Source of the DNA: Clostridia bacterium
GTDB taxonomy: Bacteria > Bacillota > Clostridia > Oscillospirales > CAG-272
Length of the DNA: 33,981 nt
Reading direction: 5' to 3'
Assembly (NCBI GenBank): GCA_017938885.1
Contig: JAGBAS010000076.1
Coordinates: 1 to 33,981 of the forward strand
Shown here: piece by piece, positions 24,706 through 31,859 of the stretch
Layout of the letters: each line of letters starts with the position of its first letter
Numbering within the stretch: position 1 is the first letter of the stretch
Made by a program: the position numbers and the translations under genes
The notes under the pieces: generated by a model
Seen by the model: only the letters and a program-made list of their open reading frames with translations
The model's database searches: none
What the model was told of the DNA's origin: nothing

Positions 24706-26193
24706 TCAATACCGGCCCGGGCGGTTGTGCAAAGACATTTGTGAGATATCCACGCCAAGCTCATAGGCCTGCCCGGTCTCCATATTGAAAACAATGAACC
24801 GATAGCTGTCGGCCCACTCGGGAGCAGACTCGTTATAGGGATTGCGGAAGTCCTTATAGGTCTGGTACTGGACAAGGATAAACTTGCCGTCCATAAACTG
24901 GGTGCCTTGAATACAATCGGGGATCCCGTCGGTTTGGAAGTTATATACCATTTGCAATTCTCCCGTCGCAGCATCCTTTCTGTACAGCTTACCGCCATTG
25001 CGGACTCCGATCCCATCGGTGGTATTGTTGAAGTAATACTCGTAATGGGGATCGTCCTTGTATTCCTCTCTGTCAAAACGGATCTCAACGTACGTATTCC
25101 CGTCATATTCCAATGCGTCTATATTTCTTTCGCGCAGCTCACCGGTTTCCATATCCAGCACGTAATACTCGAAATAACCGCCGAAGATCCATTTTTCAAC
25201 GTATGCGATCTTTTCTCCTCCGGAATCGTATACGAACCCGCTTTCTCCCTTTTCGCGGTCAAGGAGGTCGCCCGAAATGATCAGTTCATCCTCCCCGGTA
25301 TCCAGATTATACCGACGGAGCGAGCCGCTCTCTCTGGGGGAATACCATGCATATCCTCCGTCGAAACAGATCGTATAGCAAAGCTCTGACTGTTCCCATA
25401 GAGGTGCCGTGGTTTTTTTCTTCATATCGTAAGTCATAGCACCGTAGCCGGTTAGTCCGTTGTCTAAATCTACGCCCGTGATATAGTAGACCTTATCCCG
25501 ATATACGTACATATTTTGGATATAATCGCTCCATTCACCAACCACCTTCGCGTCGTTCATGAGCAGATCAAAGGAATACATGATGTATCCTTCCTCTTTT
25601 CCGTCAGTGGTGATATAGATTCGGTCGTCCACGACCTGACACATGCACAATTGTGATGTAAGCTTACTGAAAATACAGTCTTTATGGTCACAGATGGGAT
25701 CCTTACAGATCGGGATCACCTGTCCCGTGAGCTTACTGAACATATGGCCGCCGTACTGCACGTCAAGGAGCACGTAGTAAGGCGTATTGTAGAAGTAATA
25801 CGCAGATTCATAGGTTTCCGACCGCTCCTCCTCCTTCATGAAGGAGGCATACAGCTCCTCGGCCGTCCAGCCCTCGTAGGGGTTGCCTGTGATCTTGGGA
25901 GTCTCGGAGCCATCGCTCAAGGGGGGCGCGAAGGTGGGGGGATCGTCGGGGTTATTGGGGCTATTGGGCTTGGTGACTTCTTCGCCGCCGAGGGTGGTTT
26001 CATTCGGGTTGGTTTCGGTGGGATTCGTTTCGGTAGGATGATTGACATCGGGCTGTCCCGTCACCGTTGTCTGCTCCCCCGTGGGGGCATCGGTCTCGGG
26101 AGGCCGGAATTGGTCGCGGCGGCTACAGGACACGAAGGTAGTGGCCAGCATGAGGGCAGCCAGAATGGCGGTTATGATCCGTTTGGTTTTCAT
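24706..26193 (-). CDS. Surface lipoprotein, RRDQF subfamily (array member)
   Basis: The product is a 495-residue predicted lipoprotein, lipobox F-V-S-C (Cys23), then S-R-R-D-Q-F. The linker is the longest and most repetitive of the family, with the tandem unit TETNP repeated around residues 55-70, and ends in SDGSETPK. The helix TGNPYEGWTAEELYASF and motif CKDPICDHKDC follow. The C-terminus SLHNRPGRY belongs to the same type as 13561 and 18027. The body is more diverged from the tandem run than those copies are from each other. AAAGGAG precedes the ATG. It sits between the ATPase gene and the permease gene, which suggests that this lipoprotein belongs to the transporter cassette itself. Confidence 0.92.
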   Translation of the reverse strand: MKTKRIITAILAALMLATTFVSCSRRDQFRPPETDAPTGEQTTVTGQPDVNHPTETNPTETNPNETTLGGEEVTKPNSPNNPDDPPTFAPPLSDGSETPKITGNPYEGWTAEELYASFMKEEERSETYESAYYFYNTPYYVLLDVQYGGHMFSKLTGQVIPICKDPICDHKDCIFSKLTSQLCMCQVVDDRIYITTDGKEEGYIMYSFDLLMNDAKVVGEWSDYIQNMYVYRDKVYYITGVDLDNGLTGYGAMTYDMKKKTTAPLWEQSELCYTICFDGGYAWYSPRESGSLRRYNLDTGEDELIISGDLLDREKGESGFVYDSGGEKIAYVEKWIFGGYFEYYVLDMETGELRERNIDALEYDGNTYVEIRFDREEYKDDPHYEYYFNNTTDGIGVRNGGKLYRKDAATGELQMVYNFQTDGIPDCIQGTQFMDGKFILVQYQTYKDFRNPYNESAPEWADSYRFIVFNMETGQAYELGVDISQMSLHNRPGRY

Positions 26194-26212
26194 ATATGTA
26201 CTCCTTTGTTTC

Positions 26213-27076
26213 TTACAGAATATCTCCGAACACGTGGAGGTAGTAATCCTCCAGAGAAGGCACCACCGTCACGGAATCCTCGGTGGGCTTGCTGTCAGAC
26301 AGAATGCGCAGGATCACACCCTGCTCGCCGTTCTGGATGTTAACCACACGGAATTTTTCCTGCATAGCTTGAACTTCCTCGGCGGCTACGACCGTCTGCC
26401 AAACCTGACCCTCGATCTTCTGAGTCAGCTCGTAGGGGCTACCGCTGTCCGAGATCACGCCCTTTTTGAGCATGATGGCCTCGCGGGCGATAAACTCCAC
26501 GTCGGAGACCACGTGAGTGGCAATAACGACAGTCTTATTGAGGGCTACGCTGGCTATGTAATTACGGATGGCAATGCGCTGCTTGGGGTCAAGACCGGCG
26601 GTGGGCTCGTCAAGAATGACGATCTCGGGATCGCCCAAGAGAGATTGAGCCAGGGCAAGACGCTGCTTCATACCGCCCGAGAAAGAACCGATACGGTGGG
26701 TTCTCACGTCGTGAAGCTCCACGGCGTGCAAAAGCTCGTCGATCTGCTCGTCGGCCTTCTTCTTATTAAGTCCCTTCAGAACGGCCATGTAGCGGAGGAA
26801 ATCAAGAGCCGAGAAGGAGGGGTACATACCGGGGTACTGAGGCATGAACCCCAGCTTTTCGCGGTAGGATGCACCCAGCTTGCCGATGGGGGCGCCGTCC
26901 AGCAGAATGTCGCCGTTGTCGGATTTGAGGTTCTGGGTGATGATGTTCATGAGAGTGGATTTTCCCGAGCCATTGGGGCCCAGGAGGGCGTAGATGCCGT
27001 GGTCAAAGCTGTAGGTGAACTGATTGAGGGCGAGATTGGAGCCGTAGGATTTGGATAGATCGCGGATGGTGAGCAT
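26213..27076 (-). CDS. ABC transporter ATP-binding protein
   Basis: The product is a 287-residue cytoplasmic ATPase with all standard motifs: Walker A GPNGSGKST near residue 33, Q-loop in GFMPQYPG, signature FSGGMKQR near 133, Walker B VILDEPTAGLD, and the switch His in IATHVVSD. It ends with an extra domain of about 70 residues (from about 215) ending LEDYYLHVFGDIL, shared with its neighbour. AAAAGGAG precedes the ATG. It follows the other ATPase by 15 bases. It differs from the ATPase at 32680-33543 at only about 10 of 287 residues. It should energise the permease at 22240-24645 and perhaps the orphan permease of module I. Confidence 0.96.
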   Translation of the reverse strand: MLTIRDLSKSYGSNLALNQFTYSFDHGIYALLGPNGSGKSTLMNIITQNLKSDNGDILLDGAPIGKLGASYREKLGFMPQYPGMYPSFSALDFLRYMAVLKGLNKKKADEQIDELLHAVELHDVRTHRIGSFSGGMKQRLALAQSLLGDPEIVILDEPTAGLDPKQRIAIRNYIASVALNKTVVIATHVVSDVEFIAREAIMLKKGVISDSGSPYELTQKIEGQVWQTVVAAEEVQAMQEKFRVVNIQNGEQGVILRILSDSKPTEDSVTVVPSLEDYYLHVFGDIL

Positions 27077-27091
27077 GATGTGTATCTCCTT

Positions 27092-27967
27092 TTACAAGAG
27101 TTCCCCTGTGAAGCACAGGTAGTAGTCCTCCAGATTGGGGTCAACCGCCACGGCCTCGGGGGCGGGACGACGGTTGGAGAGGATGCGGAGGGTAACCCCC
27201 TCTTTCGTGTTGGTCATGGCGGCGATACGGAAGCGTGCCGTGAAGGTTGGCACCTCCTCGGGGTAGACCGTGATCCCCCAGACCCGTCCCCGTACCTTTT
27301 CGGTCAGCTCGAAGGGTGTCCCCGAATCCACCAGCCGTCCGCGGCGGAGCAGCAGTACCTCACGGGCGGCGGATTCCACGTCGGATACGATGTGGGTCGC
27401 CAGCAGGACGGTGCGGTTTTGGGCTTCTCTGGCCATGAGCTTGCGGGCGCAGGCACGCCAGGCGGGGTCCATGGAGGCGGTGGGCTCGTCTAAAATGACC
27501 ACCTCGGGGTTGCCCATAAAGGCCTGCGCCAGCAAAAGGCGACTCACGGTGCCCCCCGAAAAGGAGGCGACGCGGTCATGACGGCAGTCATACAGGTCAA
27601 TATCCCGCAGGATGGCGTGGCTCTGGGCTTCTGCCTCGGTGCGGCTCGCGCCCTTGGAGACGGCGACGTAGCGCAGAAAATCCTCCGCCGAGACGTCGGG
27701 GTAGCCTCCGCCGTTCTGGGGCAGATAGCCCAATCGGGCGGGGTAGCCGGTCTTGCGTGATCGCACGTCCTCCCCATCCAGAAGCACCTGCCCACCGTCT
27801 GGATGCAGATTGCAGGCGAGAATCGACAGGAGGGTAGATTTTCCCGCCCCGTTGGGGCCCAGGATCCCGTACAGGCCGTGGTCAAAGGTATAGGAAAAGG
27901 GCTCCAGAGCCGGAGTGATACGGCGGAAGCGGCGGTAGGATTTGGTGATCTTTTTTACGGTGAGCAT
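27092..27967 (-). CDS. ABC transporter ATP-binding protein with atypical signature
   Basis: The product is a 291-residue ATPase of the same family as its neighbour. Walker A is GPNGAGKST (near 37), the Q-loop is LPQNGG, Walker B is VVILDEPTASMD and the switch His is in LATHIVSD. The signature is FSGGTVSR rather than FSGGMKQR, and the D-loop reads SMDP rather than GLDP. This is the kind of change seen in the less active half of heterodimeric ABC ATPases, though the catalytic Glu and the Walker A Lys are intact. The C-terminal extension ends LEDYYLCFTGELL. It is encoded just upstream of the standard ATPase and likely pairs with it. Its Arg-rich, GC-rich sequence is more diverged than the two near-identical ATPases in the window. 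Confidence 0.95.
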   Translation of the reverse strand: MLTVKKITKSYRRFRRITPALEPFSYTFDHGLYGILGPNGAGKSTLLSILACNLHPDGGQVLLDGEDVRSRKTGYPARLGYLPQNGGGYPDVSAEDFLRYVAVSKGASRTEAEAQSHAILRDIDLYDCRHDRVASFSGGTVSRLLLAQAFMGNPEVVILDEPTASMDPAWRACARKLMAREAQNRTVLLATHIVSDVESAAREVLLLRRGRLVDSGTPFELTEKVRGRVWGITVYPEEVPTFTARFRIAAMTNTKEGVTLRILSNRRPAPEAVAVDPNLEDYYLCFTGELL

Positions 27968-27981
27968 GGGGGCTCCTTTTC

Positions 27982-29466
27982 TTATCGTCCAAAGGGATTC
28001 TCGGCGGTCTGCTTGGAGAGATCCACGCCCAGATCAAAAATCTGACCCGTTTCGAGATTGACGACAACGTAACGTCTGCTCTTTACCCATTCGGGAAGAT
28101 TCGGACTGTAGGTATTTCTGAAATCCTTATAGGTCTGGTACTCGATCATCACAAAGGTACCGTCCAGGTATATCAGCGTGGTCAATGCATCGGGGATCCC
28201 GTCGGTGTAAAGGTAGACCGCCGTTTCGGTCTCTCCTGTTTCCGGATCTATGCGGAACAGCTTTCCTCCAAAGCGGGTTCCGTGGGACGTGTTTTGATAG
28301 TATTCGTAGTGCGGATCATCCTTATATGCTTCGCTATTGTGCAGAAGAAGGGTGTAGAAGGTGCCGTTATACTCGGAATAACGTATTGCGCCCATGTCAC
28401 GCCTCTCGCCTGTCTCCATGTTCAGACACATCATATTGGATGTGTCGCCGTTCGGCATGACGATTTCGTAATATACAAGGTTTTTCGAGACGGTTTCCAC
28501 CTTAAACCACAGTTCTCCGTTCTCGCGATTCAATAGGTCCCCCGACAGGATGATCTCCTCCGTATCATTTTCCAGATCGTATCGGCGGATGGAGCCGTCC
28601 TCGGTGTTTGTGTACCATATATACGCATCCTGATAAAATACCCATCTGCAAGGCTCGGCATTATCCATAAGAGGCGCCGCCGTCTTTTTTTCAAGATCGT
28701 ACACCATAATGGTGTGTCCAACACGCCCGCCGCTCAATTTCATGTTGGTCATATAGTAAGCTTTTTCCCCGCAAATATACATCAATTCAGGTGGATCGCT
28801 CCATTTACCGATCACCTTGGGATCGTCCATGAGCAGATCAAAGGAATACATCGTATATCCCTCGAGAGCCCGATCCATGACCAGATAAATACGGTCATCC
28901 ACAACCTGACAGGTTTCCAACGGACCCGTCAAGCTACTGAAAATGCAGGATTCATGATCGCAAAGCGGATCCTTGCATATCGAAACGACCTGTCCCGTCA
29001 GTTTACTGAACATCTTTCCACCGTCTTGCATATCTAAAAGCACGTAATACGGTGTGTTTCCATACCACGTGTTATGGTTCGGTTCGGGATCATGCTGATA
29101 GAAGGAAGCATACAGCTCCTCCGCCGTCCAGCCCTCGTAGGGGTTACCCGTGATCTTGGGCGTCTCGGAGCCATCGCCCACGGGAGGCTTGGGGGTGGGG
29201 GTGTTGGGATCAGTAGGGGTTGTTTCGGGCGGAGTGGTAGGCGAGGAGTCATTTCCGTCGCTTGTGTTGTTTTCGCCATGATCGGTTTCGACAGGGTCGC
29301 TTTCGCCGGGATTACTTACATCGGGCTGTCCCACCAGCGTGGTCTGCTCCCCTGTGGACTTATCGGTCTCGGGAGGACGGAATTGGTCGCGGCGGGAGCA
29401 GGAGGCAAAGGTAGTGGCCAGAAGAAGGGCGGCCAGAACGGTAGTTAATGTTCGATTGGTTTTCAT
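27982..29466 (-). CDS. Surface lipoprotein, RRDQF subfamily (array member)
   Basis: The product is a 494-residue predicted lipoprotein, lipobox F-A-S-C (Cys23), then S-R-R-D-Q-F. The linker holds TDPNTPTPKPPVGDGSETP, shared with 15043-16530 about 13 kb away, whereas the C-terminus QTAENPFGR is shared with 12078-13547. The helix is TGNPYEGWTAEELYASF, followed by an unusual shorter stretch (YQHDPEPNHNTWYGNTPYY) in place of the common MEDQERSVYNN. The Cys motif is CKDPLCDHESC. I chose the ATG at 29466, with AAGGAG upstream; the frame continues 20 codons further into the neighbouring gene but gives no signal peptide. It lies directly before the two ATPase genes in the operon. Confidence 0.92.
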   Translation of the reverse strand: MKTNRTLTTVLAALLLATTFASCSRRDQFRPPETDKSTGEQTTLVGQPDVSNPGESDPVETDHGENNTSDGNDSSPTTPPETTPTDPNTPTPKPPVGDGSETPKITGNPYEGWTAEELYASFYQHDPEPNHNTWYGNTPYYVLLDMQDGGKMFSKLTGQVVSICKDPLCDHESCIFSSLTGPLETCQVVDDRIYLVMDRALEGYTMYSFDLLMDDPKVIGKWSDPPELMYICGEKAYYMTNMKLSGGRVGHTIMVYDLEKKTAAPLMDNAEPCRWVFYQDAYIWYTNTEDGSIRRYDLENDTEEIILSGDLLNRENGELWFKVETVSKNLVYYEIVMPNGDTSNMMCLNMETGERRDMGAIRYSEYNGTFYTLLLHNSEAYKDDPHYEYYQNTSHGTRFGGKLFRIDPETGETETAVYLYTDGIPDALTTLIYLDGTFVMIEYQTYKDFRNTYSPNLPEWVKSRRYVVVNLETGQIFDLGVDLSKQTAENPFGR

Positions 29467-29491
29467 GTAAAACTCCTTCTTAATATACACC

Positions 29492-30958
29492 TTACTGTTT
29501 GTGCACAGATTGAGTTGAAAGATCAACCCCTAAGTCATACGCTCCCCCTGTTTCCAGATTCACGACAACATAGCGCTTACTCGTTGCCCATCCGGGAAGT
29601 GTGGGGCTGTAGCAATTATTGAAATCCTTATAGGTTTGATATTGGATCATCAAAAAATGACCGTCCATGAACAGCCGACTTTTCATAGCATCGGGGATTC
29701 CGTCGGTACAAAGCCGGACTAAAGCCTTCATCTCTCCCGTATTCGTTTCTTTTTGATAGATTTTTCCGCCATCTCTCGTAGAAAAACTATCATGAGCATA
29801 GTACTCATAGTGCGGATCGTTTTTGTTTTCCTCAACGTAATGATTGATGCTTATGTACACACGATCATCGTATAAAATGAAATTGCCAAATCCCGTATCC
29901 AGCATTTCGCCGGTGCTCATGTCATATTTCAAAATGTTCGAGAAATCTTGATTCGCCAAACGTTTCTGTACGTAAACCATTTGATTCGATTCCGCCCAAA
30001 AAATAAACTCCGTTTCACCTGCTTCGCGATCCAAATGGCTTGCCGTAAGGATCACCTCATCCACGCCTGTATCCAAATTATACCGCCGCAGAGAGCCGTC
30101 CTCCCAAGCCGTGTACCACTCGTAGGATCCTTCATACACGATCATGCTACAACGAACGGGATCGTTGTGCAAAGGTGCCGTTGTTTTCTTGTTTATATCG
30201 TACACCATTGTCACGTTACTGTATTGGCCGTCATCAAACTTAATATCTGCGTCGTAGTAAATCTTACCCTGATACACATATATGGTATCGGGACAATCCA
30301 TTTCTTCCCATTCACAAACCAACTGCGGATCATTCATAAGCAAATCGAAAGAATACAAGTTGCACGTATATACATCCCCCTTGTACCCTTCCACCGCCAA
30401 ATAACAGCGATCATTCACAACTTGACAAGCTATCATCCGTGTCGTTAGATGACTGAATATGCAACCATTATGGTCACAGATAGGGTCTTTACAGATCTGC
30501 ACCACCTGCCCCGTGAGCTTGCTGAACATGGAACCGCCGTACTGGACATCAAGAATCACATAATACGGAGTGTTACCAAATCCATAGTCTAGGTTGTTGA
30601 AAACCGACCGCTCCTGATCCTCCATAAAGGACGCATACAGCTCCTCCGCCGTCCAGCCCTCGTAGGGGTTGCCTGTGATTTTGCCGTTTTCATCACCGCT
30701 TACAGGGGGCGTAACGATGGGAACATCGGGGGGCGTGGTGTTACCCGGGTCGGTCATGTCCCCGCCGCTTTGGTTGGTGTCGGCGAGATTGCTTTCGTTG
30801 GGATTACTTCCATCCGGTTGACCTGCCGCCGTGGTCTGCTCCCCTGTGGGCTTATCGGTCTCGGGAGGACGGAATTGGTCGCGGCGGGAGCAGGACGCCA
30901 AGGTAGTGGCCAGCATAAGGGCGGCCAGAACAGCAGTAAAAATTCGTTTGGTTTCCAT
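29492..30958 (-). CDS. Surface lipoprotein, RRDQF subfamily (first gene of module II)
   Basis: The product is a 488-residue predicted lipoprotein, lipobox L-A-S-C (Cys23), then S-R-R-D-Q-F. The linker is the PPDVPIVTPPVSGDENGK type. The helix TGNPYEGWTAEELYASF starts around residue 95, and the Cys motif is CKDPICDHNGC. The first half of the domain (LAVEGYKGDVYTCNLYSFD, YVYQGKIYYDADIKFDD) is close to 18027-19505, while the second half (LKYDMSTGEM, INHYVEENKNDPHYEYY) is close to 16543-18012, a clear patchwork. The C-terminus is STQSVHKQ. AAAGGAG precedes the ATG, and a strong promoter lies 46-75 bases upstream, so this is the head of the long minus-strand operon. Confidence 0.93.
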   Translation of the reverse strand: METKRIFTAVLAALMLATTLASCSRRDQFRPPETDKPTGEQTTAAGQPDGSNPNESNLADTNQSGGDMTDPGNTTPPDVPIVTPPVSGDENGKITGNPYEGWTAEELYASFMEDQERSVFNNLDYGFGNTPYYVILDVQYGGSMFSKLTGQVVQICKDPICDHNGCIFSHLTTRMIACQVVNDRCYLAVEGYKGDVYTCNLYSFDLLMNDPQLVCEWEEMDCPDTIYVYQGKIYYDADIKFDDGQYSNVTMVYDINKKTTAPLHNDPVRCSMIVYEGSYEWYTAWEDGSLRRYNLDTGVDEVILTASHLDREAGETEFIFWAESNQMVYVQKRLANQDFSNILKYDMSTGEMLDTGFGNFILYDDRVYISINHYVEENKNDPHYEYYAHDSFSTRDGGKIYQKETNTGEMKALVRLCTDGIPDAMKSRLFMDGHFLMIQYQTYKDFNNCYSPTLPGWATSKRYVVVNLETGGAYDLGVDLSTQSVHKQ

Positions 30959-30991
30959 AAAAAACTCCTTTCAGCCATTTAAAATATAGTT

Positions 30992-31015
30992 TCATACGCT
31001 CTCATTATAAGATAA
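30992..31015 (-). repeat. Left arm of a 24-bp inverted repeat in the divergent promoter region
   Basis: Read on the minus strand, this arm matches bases 31129-31152 of the plus strand at 22 of 24 positions; the shared core is TTATCTTATAATG. The arm covers the minus-10 of the module II promoter. Finding nearly the same sequence at the start of both divergent transcripts suggests a common regulator site. Confidence 0.75.
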
Positions 31016-31032
31016 GGGAAGGAAGCGGTCAA
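31004..31032 (-). promoter_or_regulatory. Sigma-70-type promoter of the module II operon
   Basis: On the minus strand TTGACC (31032 to 31027) and TATAAT (31009 to 31004) are separated by exactly 17 bases. Transcription would begin near 30997 and leave a leader of about 40 bases before the ATG at 30958. Downstream genes to 12078 show no clear intervening terminator, so this promoter may serve the whole module. Confidence 0.8.
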
Positions 31033-31095
31033 GGCGGGTTTCGCATTCGTCGGTTTTTCCGCCCCATTCGTTGTCCCTTGGGAAGTCTTGACGTA

Positions 31096-31124
31096 TTTAC
31101 AAAAGCCGCGGAATGTGGTATAAT
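31096..31124 (+). promoter_or_regulatory. Promoter of the two-component operon
   Basis: TTTACA (31096-31101) and TATAAT (31119-31124) are separated by 17 bases, and TGG precedes the minus-10 (an extended form). Transcription would start near 31131, inside the right arm of the inverted repeat, just before the ribosome binding site GGGAG at 31141-31145. Confidence 0.8.
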
Positions 31125-31128
31125 GGTG

Positions 31129-31152
31129 TTATCTTATAATGGGAGAGTATGA
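31129..31152 (+). repeat. Right arm of the 24-bp inverted repeat
   Basis: This arm is the partner of 30992-31015 (22 of 24 positions). It lies just downstream of the plus-strand promoter and includes the ribosome binding site, so a protein bound here could block transcription, and in RNA form the site would overlap the start of translation of the response regulator. Confidence 0.75.
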
Positions 31153-31154
31153 CC

Positions 31155-31859
31155 ATGAGAATTGCTGTATGTGACGACGCTTCCACCGACGGGGAGATGC
31201 TGGCGGGGCTGTGCCGACGCTTCGACCCCGAGCTGTCCCCCGAGGTCGCCGTGTTCACCTCGGGTCGATCCCTATTGGACGCCTACGATCGGGGCGAGCG
31301 CTTCGATATTCTGTTTTTGGACGTGGAAATGCCCGGGCTCACGGGGCTGGAGGTGGGACAGCGCATCCGTGAGTTGGATGCGGCCGCCATCCTCATTTTC
31401 GCCACGGGATTTCCCCAATATGCCATTGAGGCCTACGACTGCGAGGCCTTTCACTACATACTGAAGCCCTGTACTCTGGAGAAGGTGCATCGCATCCTGG
31501 AGCGAGCCTCCGAAAAGTACCGTATGCTCCACCGCTACCACGTCATCCGCACGGGGGGACAGTCCATCCGTCTGCCCGTCAGCGACATCTTCTACGTGGA
31601 GTGCAACCGCAAGCACATCCTGTACCACACCGCCGATCGGGTCTTTGATACCCTTGGGCGGCTGTCCGATGCCATGGAAGCCTTGCGGGATTATGGCTTT
31701 TATCAGGTGCATCAAGGGTATATTGTCAATCTGGACAAGGTATCCGAGTTCGATGGCTACGATGTGATCCTACAGAACGGCGAGAGGGTCATGATGAGCG
31801 TGCGGAAGAAATCCGAGGTGCTTCTGGCCTATGCAAGCTACGTGGAGAGGTATTCATGA
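31155..31859 (+). CDS. LytTR-family response regulator
   Basis: The product is a 234-residue DNA-binding response regulator. The receiver domain (1-120) has the acidic pair Asp7/Asp8, the phosphoacceptor Asp56 in FLDVEMPG, Thr84 and Lys104 in LKP. A LytTR DNA-binding domain follows from about 132 (VSDIFYVECNRKHILYHT to MMSVRKKSEVL), with the typical FYQVHQGYIVNLDKV strand. I chose the ATG at 31155 because GGGAG stands nine bases upstream; the ATG at 31149 is only three bases from it and too close. It overlaps the kinase gene by four bases. It is divergent from the lipoprotein and ABC operon and shares a promoter region with it, so that operon is a likely target (inference). Confidence 0.95.
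   Translation: MRIAVCDDASTDGEMLAGLCRRFDPELSPEVAVFTSGRSLLDAYDRGERFDILFLDVEMPGLTGLEVGQRIRELDAAAILIFATGFPQYAIEAYDCEAFHYILKPCTLEKVHRILERASEKYRMLHRYHVIRTGGQSIRLPVSDIFYVECNRKHILYHTADRVFDTLGRLSDAMEALRDYGFYQVHQGYIVNLDKVSEFDGYDVILQNGERVMMSVRKKSEVLLAYASYVERYS

Noticed and set aside
31088..31093. TTGACG as minus-35 of the two-component promoter
   Set aside because: It stands 25 bases before the TATAAT at 31119, which is too far. TTTACA at 31096 has the correct 17-base spacing.
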